DNA of 55,660 nucleotides from Hydrogenophaga sp. 2FB (GTDB taxonomy: Bacteria > Pseudomonadota > Gammaproteobacteria > Burkholderiales > Burkholderiaceae_C). Where the stretch lies: NCBI RefSeq assembly GCF_005503365.1, contig NZ_SCML01000041.1, positions 1 through 55,660 on the forward strand. The letters are read 5' to 3'. The notes below the pieces were generated by a model. The model did not search any database, was not told the origin of the DNA, and saw nothing but the letters and a program-made list of their open reading frames with translations. This document shows, piece after piece, positions 41,332 to 50,179 of this stretch (the stretch's first letter is position 1; every line of letters starts with the position of its first letter). The position numbers and the translations under genes are program-made.

Positions 41332-42155
41332 GCCGCCGCGCTGTCCAGCGACGCGAGTGGCACGCGGTGGATGTCCTCCAGCACCTGGGCGAACTGTCCA
41401 CCCACGTGGTCGAGCGTGGCGCGACCCTTTTCAGCGGTGGCCAGCGTGGCATTGCCGCAGGCGCCTTGCGGGTTCAGGTCCTGCGTCTGCCAGGCCACGC
41501 GGGCCTTGCCCTCCACGTAGGACAGGTAACGCGACCCTTCGCTGAGCGCGCGGTCGGTGCTGTCGAAGTTTTTGGCCCGGTCCATGTGCACGAGGTCCGG
41601 GTGGATCTCGAGCAGGATCGAGCTCTCCAGTTCACCGGCGTGGATGCCGTGGCGCATCTCGTCGTCGCCAATCAGCCCATCGGGCAGGCCGAGCTGGTAC
41701 CAGTTCACGCACACCACCAGCATGTCGAAGCGTTCGCGCAGATCGCGCGCCACGATGTCCATGATCGACTCCTGCCCACCGTGGCTGTTGAACAGCACCA
41801 GCTTGCGCACGCCGGCCGATGCGACACACGCGCCGATCTCGCTCCACAGGGTGATCAGCGTCTGCGCCGACAGCGTCAAGGTCCCGGGGTAGCGCGAATG
41901 CTCGTTGCTCTTGCCGATGGGCTGCGTGGGCAGGAACAGCACCGGCAGGTCAGCGCCCAGGTGCGGCAGCGTGGCCGCCACCATCGCGTTGACGGTGGCC
42001 GTGTCCACCGACATCGGCAGGTGCGGGCCGTGTTGCTCGATCGCGCCCACGGGCAGCACGGCGATCACGCTCGGGCGGTCCAGGCGCGAGAAGGCCTCGC
42101 TGGTCAGGTCGGCCCAGAAGCGGGAAGGCACCGTGGAAGCAAAGGTGTTGGCCAT
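41325..42155 (-). CDS. Creatininase-family amidohydrolase
   Basis: 276 residues. Metal-binding motifs of the family are present: LPVGAIEQHGPHLPMSVDT (E and H ligands, then D), NEHSRYPGTLTL, FNSHGGQES and HAGELESS. Relatives hydrolyse cyclic or strained amides (creatinine, formamidopyrimidine, and the MftE peptidase). Here it most likely opens a ring amide or removes a formyl group from a product of the Rieske enzyme. The ATG at 42155 is preferred because AAGGA lies 8 nt upstream; a GTG at 42170 is also in frame. 11 nt after the Rieske stop; overlaps the amidohydrolase start. Confidence 0.88.
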   Translation of the reverse strand: MANTFASTVPSRFWADLTSEAFSRLDRPSVIAVLPVGAIEQHGPHLPMSVDTATVNAMVAATLPHLGADLPVLFLPTQPIGKSNEHSRYPGTLTLSAQTLITLWSEIGACVASAGVRKLVLFNSHGGQESIMDIVARDLRERFDMLVVCVNWYQLGLPDGLIGDDEMRHGIHAGELESSILLEIHPDLVHMDRAKNFDSTDRALSEGSRYLSYVEGKARVAWQTQDLNPQGACGNATLATAEKGRATLDHVGGQFAQVLEDIHRVPLASLDSAAAW

Positions 42156-42166
42156 GGCGGCGTCCT

Positions 42167-43234
42167 TCACGCGGACACGGTTTCAACACGGATGCCGAAG
42201 CGCGCGAGGTTGCGGGGTGTCCGCACCTCCTTCTCGCCGCGCGCCTCCATCATCTTCAGCAGCCGCCGGCGCATGGCCAGGCCCGGTCGGTCGGTGTACA
42301 TGTGGGCTTCCTCGGCGTTCGCAGGAGCCAAAGGCACGTCGTGGTCGAGCCCTTCGAGAATCAGAATGTCCTCGTTGGTGATGCGGCGGTCCATCTCGAT
42401 GCAGTCGGCGGCGCTGACGTCTTCTTCCGTGTCGTTGCGGTAGATCCACTGGCACAGCATGGAGCGCTCGTCGTCGATCGGCGTGGCCGAGGTCACCAGC
42501 GAATGGATCAGGCCGTTGGGGTAGTTGATCTGCGACTTGCGCATGAAGGGCATGTACCAGTTGCTCACCATGTGCCGCACCGACTCCATCCCCTGGTCGC
42601 GCACGACGCGCTGGATGTGTTCGTCGGCGTTGAGCACCGGCACGTCGCCGCGCAGCACGATGCCATGTTCGGTTTCTTCGATCTCGGTCTTGCGCGGCGT
42701 GGCGTCCACCATGTTGCCGAAGGTGCCCTTGTGCACGAAGCTGGTGTGCGAGAAGTCGAAGAAGTTCTCCATCAGGCGCAGGCCGGTCGAGCGGCAGGGC
42801 TCGTAGAACTCATGGATCAGGCGGAAGCCCGGCGCGCCGTCTTCTTCCAGCACCGGTATGGTGTTGATCGGATCGGGCTCCAGGCACACCCACACGTAGC
42901 CGTAGCGCACGTCCACGAGATGGCTGTTCACCTTGTACGGAATCTTGGTGGCTTCGGGGTTTTGCGGCATGGACACACACTGCCCCGTGCAGTCGTAGGC
43001 CCAGCCGTGGTAGCCGCACACGATGCGGTCGTTTTCCACCCAGCCCATCGAGAGCTTCGCGGTGCGGTGGCAGCAGCGGTCTTCCATCGAGGCGTAGCGT
43101 CCTTCGCCCACCTTCCAGAGCACGATGTCTTCGCCCAGCAGCCGGAAGGGTTGTGGGCTGCCGGCATCCAGCAAGTGCGTGGGCATGACCGGGTACCAGA
43201 AATGGCGAAACATCTTTTGTTGGGTGATCAGCAT
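42167..43234 (-). CDS. Rieske non-heme iron oxygenase, NdmA/VanA-like
   Basis: 355 residues. Rieske [2Fe-2S] ligands are C54-x-H56 (RCCHRTAKLSMG) and C73-x2-H76 (VCGYHGW). The mononuclear iron motif is ENFFDFSHTSFVHKGTFG with D160, H163 and H168. The start MFRHFWYPV and these motifs resemble methylxanthine N-demethylases (NdmA) and O-demethylases such as VanA, so oxidative N-/O-demethylation or ring hydroxylation is expected. It needs an electron-transfer reductase, which is not in the operon; the VanB-like gene at 52.4 kb is a candidate. Fourth gene of the operon after the transporter; substrate unknown. Confidence 0.9.
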   Translation of the reverse strand: MLITQQKMFRHFWYPVMPTHLLDAGSPQPFRLLGEDIVLWKVGEGRYASMEDRCCHRTAKLSMGWVENDRIVCGYHGWAYDCTGQCVSMPQNPEATKIPYKVNSHLVDVRYGYVWVCLEPDPINTIPVLEEDGAPGFRLIHEFYEPCRSTGLRLMENFFDFSHTSFVHKGTFGNMVDATPRKTEIEETEHGIVLRGDVPVLNADEHIQRVVRDQGMESVRHMVSNWYMPFMRKSQINYPNGLIHSLVTSATPIDDERSMLCQWIYRNDTEEDVSAADCIEMDRRITNEDILILEGLDHDVPLAPANAEEAHMYTDRPGLAMRRRLLKMMEARGEKEVRTPRNLARFGIRVETVSA

Positions 43235-43255
43235 GGTGAACTCTTTGTCTCGGTT

Positions 43256-44257
43256 TCAGTTGGAGGGGTACAGCTGCTTGACGAACTGCATGTCATAGGC
43301 CTTGCGCACATCCATGCCAGGCGGCAGCGCCTTGGCCGCGACCATCTCCTGGTAGAAGGCGGTCCAGCGGGCATCGCTCATGTTGCCGATCCGGCCGTTG
43401 GCCGCATCGCCGGATTCGAGCAGGCCGTGTTGCTTCATCTGGGCCATGGCATAGGCGATCTGCTCGTCGGCCATCGTGGGGTTGTTGGCCTTGATGAGGC
43501 GCGATGCCGGCGCCGGGTCGCGCATGAAGGCGCGCCAGCCTTCCACCGTGGCCTTGATGAAATCCGCCACCAGCTTCGGGTTCTCCTTGATCAGCTTCTG
43601 CGTGGTGTCGATGGTGTAGTTGTAGCTGGACCAGCCGTAGTCGGCCAGCAGCATGCATTCCATGGCGAGGTTCTGGCGCTTGAACTGGAAGCCGTCGTTG
43701 GTGATGAAACCCTGCTGCACCATCTTCGGGTCTTGCAACAGCGCCGCGTAGCTCGCGTCAAAAGGGCGCAGCTGGCTGTCGTCAAACCCATGGCGGGCTT
43801 TCAGCCAGGGCCACCAGCTGCCGCGCGCGAGTTGCGCCACGCGCATGGGAGCGCCCTTCATGTTCTCCAGCTTGGGGTACGTGCCCTGGTGGTGCACCAG
43901 GCATTGCGGGTCGCGCTGGAAGATGGCGGCCACCGAGACCAGCGGAATGTCTTCGCGCACGGCGTTGAGCGCGCGCATGTTCCACCCGTTCACGAAGTCC
44001 ACCTTGCCCGAGACCATCTGCTGCATGTTGTTGCCCTGCGGGCCGACCTGCGTCACCTTGACGTTCAGGCCATGCTTCTCGTAGATGCCTTCGGCCATGG
44101 CGGCATAGTAGCCGCCATGTTCCGCCGACGCGTAGAAGCTCAAGGCCACGTTGACGTCGCGCAGGGCCTGGGCATGGACCGCGCTGGCGGTGGCGGCCAC
44201 CGTCAGGAAGACCGCGGTGGCGCCGCGGGCCGCCATCAAAAGGGATCGGATCGTCAT
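43256..44257 (-). CDS. ABC transporter substrate-binding protein, NMT1/THI5 family
   Basis: 333 residues. Signal peptide MTIRSLLMAARGATAVFLTVAATASAVHA-Q, cleavage near 29. The mature part VNVALSFYASAEHGGYYAAMAEGIYEKHGLNVKVTQVGPQGNNMQQMVSGKVDFVNGWNMRALNAV is a NitT/TauT-type fold; NMT1/THI5 relatives bind pyrimidines and other aromatic N-compounds. A run of aromatic residues (NYTID, WSSYNY) may line the site. It delivers the substrate to the permease/ATPase pair encoded upstream in the operon. 43 nt after the permease gene. Confidence 0.9.
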   Translation of the reverse strand: MTIRSLLMAARGATAVFLTVAATASAVHAQALRDVNVALSFYASAEHGGYYAAMAEGIYEKHGLNVKVTQVGPQGNNMQQMVSGKVDFVNGWNMRALNAVREDIPLVSVAAIFQRDPQCLVHHQGTYPKLENMKGAPMRVAQLARGSWWPWLKARHGFDDSQLRPFDASYAALLQDPKMVQQGFITNDGFQFKRQNLAMECMLLADYGWSSYNYTIDTTQKLIKENPKLVADFIKATVEGWRAFMRDPAPASRLIKANNPTMADEQIAYAMAQMKQHGLLESGDAANGRIGNMSDARWTAFYQEMVAAKALPPGMDVRKAYDMQFVKQLYPSN

Positions 44258-44300
44258 ACTGAACTCCTGGTGTGTGGGGGCAAGGAAGGGATGCAGAGAC

Positions 44301-45122
44301 CTAGTGCTCGGTCTTCACCGTGCTCTCGTGCCAGGCGCCGAGCACCCGGTTCGACACGAAGACCATGAACGCGAAGAGCGTGATGCCGGTGAGCGAGATG
44401 AGGAAGAGGGCGGCGAACATGCGCGGCACCTTCAGCTGCACGCCGGATTCGAGAATGATGTAAGCCAATCCCGATTGCGTGCCACCGGTGCCGGCCACGA
44501 ACTCGGCTACCACGGCGCCGATCAGGGCCAGCCCGCTGCTGATGCGCGCACCCGCAAAGAAGTAGGGCAGCGCGGCCTTGAGCTTGAGCCGCGTCAGCGT
44601 CTGCCAGCTGGACGCGCGGTAGATCCGGAACAGGCTTTGCAGGTTGGGCGCCACGGAGCGCAGGCCCAGCGTCATGTTGGCCACGATCGGGAACAGGGCC
44701 GTGATGCTCGCGATGGTGACCAGGGCGACGAAGGTGTTGCTGACCCAGATGATGATGAGGGGCGCGATCGCCACGATGGGCGTGACCTGCAGGATCACCA
44801 TGTAGGGCATGACGCTTTGCTCCACCAGCCGGCTTTGCGACAACAGGAACGAGATCGACACGCCCGCGATGACCGCCACCGAAAAAGCCAGCACCGTCAC
44901 CTTGAGGGTGAACAGCAAACCGGTGAAGAGCAGCCCGGCGTCCGCATACAGCGCCTTCAGCACATCGAGCGGACCCGGCACGACATAGACCGGCAGCGAC
45001 AGCGCCACCACCAGCAGTTGCCAGGCCGCGATCAGGCCCACGCCGATCGCCAGCACCGGGATCTTGCTGTTGCTCCAGTCCACTTGCCGGGACACGCTGC
45101 GGGACAGGTCGGTGACTTTCAT
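44301..45122 (-). CDS. ABC transporter permease, NitT/TauT (SsuC/TauC) family
   Basis: 273 residues, six predicted membrane helices. The EAA-like loop ASSWQTLTRLKLKAALPYFFAGARISSGLALIGAVVAEFVAG is typical of SsuC/TauC permeases; the N-terminus is cytoplasmic and basic. Inner-membrane channel of the importer. ATGA overlap with the ATPase gene upstream. Confidence 0.92.
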   Translation of the reverse strand: MKVTDLSRSVSRQVDWSNSKIPVLAIGVGLIAAWQLLVVALSLPVYVVPGPLDVLKALYADAGLLFTGLLFTLKVTVLAFSVAVIAGVSISFLLSQSRLVEQSVMPYMVILQVTPIVAIAPLIIIWVSNTFVALVTIASITALFPIVANMTLGLRSVAPNLQSLFRIYRASSWQTLTRLKLKAALPYFFAGARISSGLALIGAVVAEFVAGTGGTQSGLAYIILESGVQLKVPRMFAALFLISLTGITLFAFMVFVSNRVLGAWHESTVKTEH

Positions 45123-45976
45123 GGTGCGATCTCCTCGCCCCGGCTGGCGGCGTCCAGCGCGGTCGTCAAGCGGGTCATGTATTGCAGGTAGTCGGACGAG
45201 AGGCGGAAGGCCGGGCCCCGAGGGAAGGGCGCGTCGATGTCCACCTCAGCGATCACGCGCCCGGGCCTGGCGGCCATGACGACGACCCGCGACGACAGGT
45301 AGACCGCCTCGTGCAGGCTGTGCGTGACGAACACCACCGTGAGCTTGCGTTCGTGCTGGATGCGCAGCACGTCGTCGTTCAGCTTGTTGCGCGTCATTTC
45401 GTCGAGCGCGCCGAAGGGCTCGTCCATCAGCATCAGGTCGGGCTCGGTGATGAGCGCGCGGGCGATCGACACCCGCATCTGCATGCCGCCCGACAGCTCG
45501 CGGGGGTAGGACTGGTGAAACGCGCCCAGGCCCACCAGCTCCAGCACCTCGTCCACCTTGGCCTTGATGGCCTGGCGGTCCAGCGTGCCTTTGAGCTCCA
45601 GGGGCAAGGCCACGTTTTCGGCCACGCGCGCCCAGGGCATGAGCGTCGGGTCCTGGAACACGAAGGCCAGCTTCTGGTCGGCCCGCTCCAGCACCGGCGT
45701 GGCCTCGCCCCACCACTTGACCTGGCCTTCGGTAACGCCACCGAGCCCGGAGAGGATGCGCAGCAGTGTGCTCTTGCCGCAGCCCGATGGGCCGATCAGC
45801 GTGACGAAGTCGCCGCTGCAGATGTCGAGGTCGGCCTTGGCCAGGGCCACCGTTCCGTTGGCGTACCGCTTGCCCACGCGGCTCACTTGAATGATCGGTG
45901 CCGATCGCCTGGGGACCAGGGCGCTGACACCATCGGGACGCGGGACGCTGACGTCGCGCAAGGCTGCTGTATTCAA
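45119..45976 (-). CDS. ABC transporter ATP-binding protein, NitT/TauT family
   Basis: 285 residues from the chosen start. Walker A GPSGCGKST, PTLMPWARVAENVALPLELKG after the Q-loop, signature LSGGMQMRVSIARAL, Walker B LMLMDEPFGALDE, H-loop VTHSLHEAVYL. First gene of the leftward operon, divergent from lysR. The start is debatable: TTG at 45976 has GAGGAG 8 nt upstream and is preferred; an in-frame ATG at 46006 would add ten residues but has no clear ribosome site. Energises import of the Rieske pathway's substrate. Confidence 0.88.
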   Translation of the reverse strand: MNTAALRDVSVPRPDGVSALVPRRSAPIIQVSRVGKRYANGTVALAKADLDICSGDFVTLIGPSGCGKSTLLRILSGLGGVTEGQVKWWGEATPVLERADQKLAFVFQDPTLMPWARVAENVALPLELKGTLDRQAIKAKVDEVLELVGLGAFHQSYPRELSGGMQMRVSIARALITEPDLMLMDEPFGALDEMTRNKLNDDVLRIQHERKLTVVFVTHSLHEAVYLSSRVVVMAARPGRVIAEVDIDAPFPRGPAFRLSSDYLQYMTRLTTALDAASRGEEIAP

Positions 45977-46132
45977 ACTGACTGCTCCTCGTGGGTGCCG
46001 GTCCATGAAGGTCCGGCTTGTCTGCCTGGCTTGTGTTCTCGGCGTCTTGGTGCGCCCGTGCTCGATTCGCTTGAGTTGAACTAGTATCCCGAAGTGGAAA
46101 CTCCCAGTCCATGCGGACTGCGTATAAAAATC

Positions 46133-47044
46133 ATGCGCCAAAGAGATGATCTGTCCCTGAACTTCTTTCTGCTGAGGTGCCTGGTTGCACTGGTGGAACA
46201 CTCCCAGGTGACGCGCGCCGCCGACGCGCTAAACATGAGCCAGCCGGCCATGAGCCGCGCCATGAGCCAACTGCGACAGCTGACGGGCGATCCGATTCTG
46301 GTGAAGGCCCAGGTTGGGCTTGTGCCGACCGCCAAAGCCATGCAGCTGCGCGATTTCGCGCAGCGCATCCTGTACGAGATGGACCAGTTGCTCGGGCAGG
46401 CCATCGCATTCGATCCGGCGGTGGCTCGGCGCAACTTCCGGGTGGTGGCCACGGACTACCTCGAGTGCGTGTTTCTGGACCCGCTGGTCACGCGGCTATC
46501 GCAGCAGTTTCCCGGCATTTCGGTGACGGCCTGCCACCCTGTCGATCCCCGCCACCTCAACCAGGTGCTGGAGAGCGGCGAGGCGGATTTCTGCGTGGGC
46601 ATGTTGCCACCCACCCTGGAGGACCTGCGCCACCGGCTGATCTTTCGCGACCGCATTGCCTGCCTGGCCGCCCGGGACCATGCCGCACTGGGGCACACGC
46701 TCAGCCCGCAGGAGTTCGCCGCGCTCGATCACATCGTGATCAAGCCCACCGTGCGCGTCTTTGGTGACGATGTCGACGAAGCCTTGGCCCGCCTGGGACT
46801 GGCGCGCAACACGCGGCTCACGACCCCCGGTTACCTGTCGGCCCCTTACCTGATCGAGTCGACCAGCATGGTGGCGCTGATGCCGGAGTCGTTGGCCAGC
46901 CGGTTCTGCGAGCGGTTTTCACTCGCGCGGATCGACGTGCCGTTCGATGTGCCGCCGTACGAGGTCTACCTCTACTGGCACGAGCGCACGCACAACCACC
47001 TGGACCACATCTGGTTCAAGGAGCAGGTGTTGAGCGACCTGTGA
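46133..47044 (+). CDS. LysR-family transcriptional regulator
   Basis: 303 residues. N-terminal winged helix-turn-helix (LSLNFFLLRCLVALVEHSQVTRAADALNMSQPAMSRAMSQLRQLTGDPILVK, about 7-58), then the periplasmic-binding-protein-like effector domain (about 95-300). Sequence style (NFFLLRCLVALVEHSQVTRAA) is close to NodD/PcpR-type regulators of aromatic catabolism. Divergent from the ABC-Rieske operon with a 156-nt intergenic region (45977-46132), so it is its likely activator. The ATG at 46133 starts the usual family length; an in-frame GTG at 46094 is possible. Its 3' end overlaps the convergent copA end by 29 nt. Confidence 0.9.
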   Translation: MRQRDDLSLNFFLLRCLVALVEHSQVTRAADALNMSQPAMSRAMSQLRQLTGDPILVKAQVGLVPTAKAMQLRDFAQRILYEMDQLLGQAIAFDPAVARRNFRVVATDYLECVFLDPLVTRLSQQFPGISVTACHPVDPRHLNQVLESGEADFCVGMLPPTLEDLRHRLIFRDRIACLAARDHAALGHTLSPQEFAALDHIVIKPTVRVFGDDVDEALARLGLARNTRLTTPGYLSAPYLIESTSMVALMPESLASRFCERFSLARIDVPFDVPPYEVYLYWHERTHNHLDHIWFKEQVLSDL

Positions 47045-49238
47045 CGTGCTGCTCCCGGATCGCCGCACCGCGCAGCCGCAGCGCGTTGCCGATCACCGAC
47101 GCCGAACTCAGGCTCATGGCCAGCGCGGCGATCATGGGTGACAACAGCCAGCCGGTGAACGGGTACAGCAAGCCCGCGGCCAGTGGAATGCCCAGGGCGT
47201 TGTAGAGGAAAGCGAAACCCAGGTTCTGCTTCATGTTGGCCACCGTGGCCACCGAGAGCGCGCGGGCCGTGGCAATGCCACGCAGGTCGCCTTTGACGAG
47301 GGTGAGCTGGGCGCTGTTCATGGCGACGTCGGTGCCCGTGCCCATGGCGATGCCCACGTTGGCGCGGGCCAGTGCCGGTGCGTCGTTGATGCCATCGCCC
47401 GCCATCGCCACGACGCGGCCCTCTGTCTGGAGTTTCTCCACGAGCGCGAGTTTGTCGGCGGGTTTCACTTCGCCGTGGATCTCGTCAATACCCAGGCGCT
47501 GGCCGACGGCGCGCGCGGTGGTCAGGCCGTCGCCCGTGGCCATGACCACGCGGATGTTCGCCTGGCGCAGCGACGCCAGCGCATCGGCCGTGGTGGCCTT
47601 GACCGGGTCGGACACCGCCAGCAGACCGGCGAGGGTCTTGTTCACCGCGAGAAACATGACGCTGGCGCCCTGTGCGCGCAGCGCTTCGGCCTCGGTGGCC
47701 AGCGGCTTGACTTCCACGCCCTGCTGCTGCATCAGCGCCGTGTTGCCCAGGGCGAGGGACTTGCCGCCCACCACGCCCTTCACCCCGATGCCGGACTCGG
47801 AGTCGAACTGCTCGGGCTTGTCCAGCGCAAGCCCTTGTTGCTTCGCCGCGGCCACGATGGCGGCGGCCAGCGGGTGTTCGCTGCCCTGGTCCAGGCTGGC
47901 GGCGAGGCGCAAGACCTCGTCTTCGGGGAAATTCCCGTGGCCCACGGCGCGTTCGAAGCTCGGACGGCCTTCGGTCAGCGTGCCGGTCTTGTCGACGATC
48001 AGTGTGTCGACCTTGCGCAGGTTCTCGATGGCGGCAGCGTCGCGGAACAGGACGCCATGGGTGGCGCCGCGCCCGGTCGCCACCATGATGGACATGGGCG
48101 TGGCCAGGCCCAGGGCGCAGGGGCACGCGATGATCAGCACGGCCACCGCATTGATGAGGGCATAGACCCAGCTCGGCTCGGGCCCGAACAGGCCCCAGCC
48201 GAAGAACGTGAGCAGCGCCGCCACCACCACACCCACGACGAAGTAGCCCGCCACCTGGTCGGCCATGCGTTGCATGGGGGCGCGCGAACGCTGTGCCATG
48301 GCGACCATCTGCACGATCTGCGAGAGCACGGTGTCCGAGCCCACGTGCTCGGAGCGCATCACCAGCGCGCCGCTGGTGTTGAGCGTGGCGCCGATCAGCT
48401 TGTCGCCGACGCGCTTGGTCACCGGCAGTGGTTCGCCCGTGAGCATGGATTCGTCGAGCGCGCTGCTGCCTTCGACGACGGTGCCGTCGGTGGGCACCTT
48501 CTCGCCGGGGCGCACGCGCAGCAGGTCGCCCACATGCACGTGGTTCAGTGGCACGTCTTCTTCCTGGCCATCGGCCGAGATGCGCCGCGCGGTCTTGGGC
48601 GCCAGACCCAGCAGCGAGCGGATCGCCGCCGAGGTTTGTGAGCGCGCCTTGAGCTCCAGCAGTTGACCGAGCAGCGTCAGCGAGATGATCACAGCGGCCG
48701 CTTCAAAGTACACCGCCACCCGCCCCATGGAGACAAAGGCGTCGGGGAACACCTGTGGCGCCACCGTGGCCACCAGGCTGTACACGAACGCTGCGCCCGT
48801 GCCCAGGCCGATCAGCGTCCACATGTTGGGACTGTGGTTGGCGATCGACTGCGCGCCGCGCACGAAGAACGGCCAGCCGGCCCACAGCACGATGGGCACG
48901 GTCAGCACCAGTTCGATCCAGCTCTGCGTGGCCATGTCGAACCAGCCGAGGTCGTGGCCGAACATCGCCAGCACGGTGACCACCACCGTGAGGGGCAAGG
49001 TCCACCAGAACCGGCGCTGGAAATCCACCAGTTCCGGATTCTCTTCCGCGTCCAGTTCGGGCATGACCGGCTCCAGCGACATGCCACATTTGGGGCAGTT
49101 GCCCGGGTGGTCCTGCCGGATCTCCGGGTGCATGGGGCAGGTGTAGACCGTGCCGGGTTTGCCCGGCGGCGCAGGCGATGGAGTGGCCGCGTGGCCCGCA
49201 GGGTGGTGGTGATGGTGATGGTGTGCGTGTGTGTCCAT
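47016..49238 (-). CDS. copA: Cu(+)-exporting P1B-type ATPase with His-rich N-terminus
   Basis: 740 residues. The N-terminus is a histidine run (about residues 6-12) followed by the heavy-metal-binding domain YTCPMHPEI...CPKCGMSLEP (about 32-58) instead of an HMA domain. Catalytic motifs: LTGEP, IACPCALGLATP in TM6, DKTGT phosphorylation site, SEHPL and GDGINDAPAL. TM7-8 residues (YN; MSLSS) fit Cu(I) P1B-1 pumps. It expels copper from the cytoplasm. 18 nt downstream of cueR, so in its operon. Extends into the end of the convergent lysR gene. Confidence 0.92.
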   Translation of the reverse strand: MDTHAHHHHHHHPAGHAATPSPAPPGKPGTVYTCPMHPEIRQDHPGNCPKCGMSLEPVMPELDAEENPELVDFQRRFWWTLPLTVVVTVLAMFGHDLGWFDMATQSWIELVLTVPIVLWAGWPFFVRGAQSIANHSPNMWTLIGLGTGAAFVYSLVATVAPQVFPDAFVSMGRVAVYFEAAAVIISLTLLGQLLELKARSQTSAAIRSLLGLAPKTARRISADGQEEDVPLNHVHVGDLLRVRPGEKVPTDGTVVEGSSALDESMLTGEPLPVTKRVGDKLIGATLNTSGALVMRSEHVGSDTVLSQIVQMVAMAQRSRAPMQRMADQVAGYFVVGVVVAALLTFFGWGLFGPEPSWVYALINAVAVLIIACPCALGLATPMSIMVATGRGATHGVLFRDAAAIENLRKVDTLIVDKTGTLTEGRPSFERAVGHGNFPEDEVLRLAASLDQGSEHPLAAAIVAAAKQQGLALDKPEQFDSESGIGVKGVVGGKSLALGNTALMQQQGVEVKPLATEAEALRAQGASVMFLAVNKTLAGLLAVSDPVKATTADALASLRQANIRVVMATGDGLTTARAVGQRLGIDEIHGEVKPADKLALVEKLQTEGRVVAMAGDGINDAPALARANVGIAMGTGTDVAMNSAQLTLVKGDLRGIATARALSVATVANMKQNLGFAFLYNALGIPLAAGLLYPFTGWLLSPMIAALAMSLSSASVIGNALRLRGAAIREQHVTGRSTPAP

Positions 49239-49256
49239 GTCTTGTCCTCTCTGCTG

Positions 49257-49808
49257 TCAATTGGGGCGCTTGTCGGCGTGGTGCACGTGAACACCGCGCA
49301 TCCAGGCCATGAGGTCGATGGAGCTGGAACTGCCGGCCGCGGCTTCGTCGCGCGAGACACGTCCTTTCCGGAGCTGCGGCTTGTGGTCCGGCTGGTGCTG
49401 GGCCGGGCTGTGCAGCGAGAGTTTGTCCAGGATGGCGCAATGGGGTTGGTCGTTGCCGTGGCAGGCCTGCACCAGCACCGACAGGCCTTCCATCATCTGC
49501 TCGATCTCGCGGCGTTTCTCCTCAAGATCGGCGAGGTGGCGTTGCGCCACGGCCTTGACTTCGCGGCTGCTGCGCTGCGAGTCGCTCCACAGGCCGATCA
49601 GTTCGGCGATCTGCGCCACCGAAAAACCCAGCCGGCGCGACTGGCGGATGAAGCGCAGCACCGACACCTCGCGCTCGCCATACAGGCGGTAGCCCGATTC
49701 GCTGCGCTCGGCCGCGGGCAGCAGGCCGATCTGTTCGTAGTGGCGGATCATCTTGGCCGATACGCCGGCGGCGGTGGCCGCTTCGCCAATGTTCATGAGG
49801 GGGGTCAT
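49257..49808 (-). CDS. cueR: CueR-type MerR-family copper-responsive regulator
   Basis: 183 residues. N-terminal MerR winged helix (MNIGEAATAAGVSAKMIRHYEQIGLLPAAERSESGYRLYGEREVSVLRFIRQSRRLGFSVAQI, about 5-68), a dimerisation helix, and the metal loop QACHGNDQPHCAIL with two cysteines spaced as in CueR. The C-terminal tail is longer than usual (ends in VHVHHADKRPN, histidine-bearing). It activates promoters with 19-bp spacers on binding Cu(I). The start at 49808 has GGAG upstream. Leads a two-gene operon with copA. Confidence 0.92.
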   Translation of the reverse strand: MTPLMNIGEAATAAGVSAKMIRHYEQIGLLPAAERSESGYRLYGEREVSVLRFIRQSRRLGFSVAQIAELIGLWSDSQRSSREVKAVAQRHLADLEEKRREIEQMMEGLSVLVQACHGNDQPHCAILDKLSLHSPAQHQPDHKPQLRKGRVSRDEAAAGSSSSIDLMAWMRGVHVHHADKRPN

Positions 49809-49845
49809 GGTGCGCTCCGTGAGGGCAGGGTTCTGAATGGGGTGA

Positions 49846-49876
49846 AGGATGCACCTTGCCACCATGGGAAGGTCAA
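49846..49876 (-). promoter_or_regulatory. CueR-dependent promoter of cueR-copA
   Basis: Minus strand: TTGACC (49871-49876), a 19-bp spacer and CATCCT (49846-49851). A dyad of ACCTTGCC...GGGAAGGT (plus-strand 49853-49873) fills the spacer, matching the CueR pattern of CCTT/AAGG half-sites. The long spacer is typical of MerR activation. Confidence 0.75.
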
Positions 49877-49909
49877 GACCCCCGAGGCGAGGTCTTGACG
49901 AATGGTGGG

Positions 49910-50101
49910 TCAGGCCGGTGGGTAGCCGGCTTCGCTGAGAACTTCGACCAGTGCGGCGCGGTCTTCGCCGCTGCGCACGCTGACCTTGCGCTGCGACAGA
50001 TCGACCTGGATGTCGCAGGCCGCGTCGAACCGTTTGAGGGCGGTGTTGACCTTGGAGGCGCAATGGCCGCAGGTCATGGCGGGGATGTGGAATTCGTGCA
50101 T
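49910..50101 (-). CDS. copZ: CopZ-like copper chaperone (HMA domain)
   Basis: 63 residues, a single heavy-metal-associated domain: MHEFHIPAMTCGHCASKVNTALKRFDA with the MTCxxC metal site, then beta strands DIQVDLSQRKVSVRSG and the EVLSEAGYPPA end. It should carry Cu(I) to the P-type ATPases. GGAG lies 9 nt before the ATG at 50101. Divergent from the second copA; its own promoter has a CueR-like dyad. Confidence 0.9.
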   Translation of the reverse strand: MHEFHIPAMTCGHCASKVNTALKRFDAACDIQVDLSQRKVSVRSGEDRAALVEVLSEAGYPPA

Positions 50102-50133
50102 GGATGACTCCGAAAAAAGTTGAGGGAGTCCGC

Positions 50134-50164
50134 ACTCTGGGCATTGCCACGGGGGCAAGGTCAA
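50134..50164 (-). promoter_or_regulatory. CueR-like promoter of copZ
   Basis: Minus strand: TTGACC (50159-50164), a 19-bp spacer and CAGAGT (50134-50139). The spacer contains ACCTTGCC-N5-GGCAATGC (plus 50141-50161), one good and one weaker half-site. Confidence 0.65.
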
Positions 50165-50179
50165 GCGGTGTGGGTGTGG

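Noticed and set aside
42302..44368. Long plus-strand open frame opposite the Rieske and binding-protein genes
   Set aside because: Antisense shadow; the minus-strand reading gives intact Rieske and iron motifs.
49190..49238. Histidine run at the start of the first copper ATPase as a cloning artefact
   Set aside because: It lies in a natural operon and is followed by a metal-binding domain; His-rich starts are common in copper pumps.
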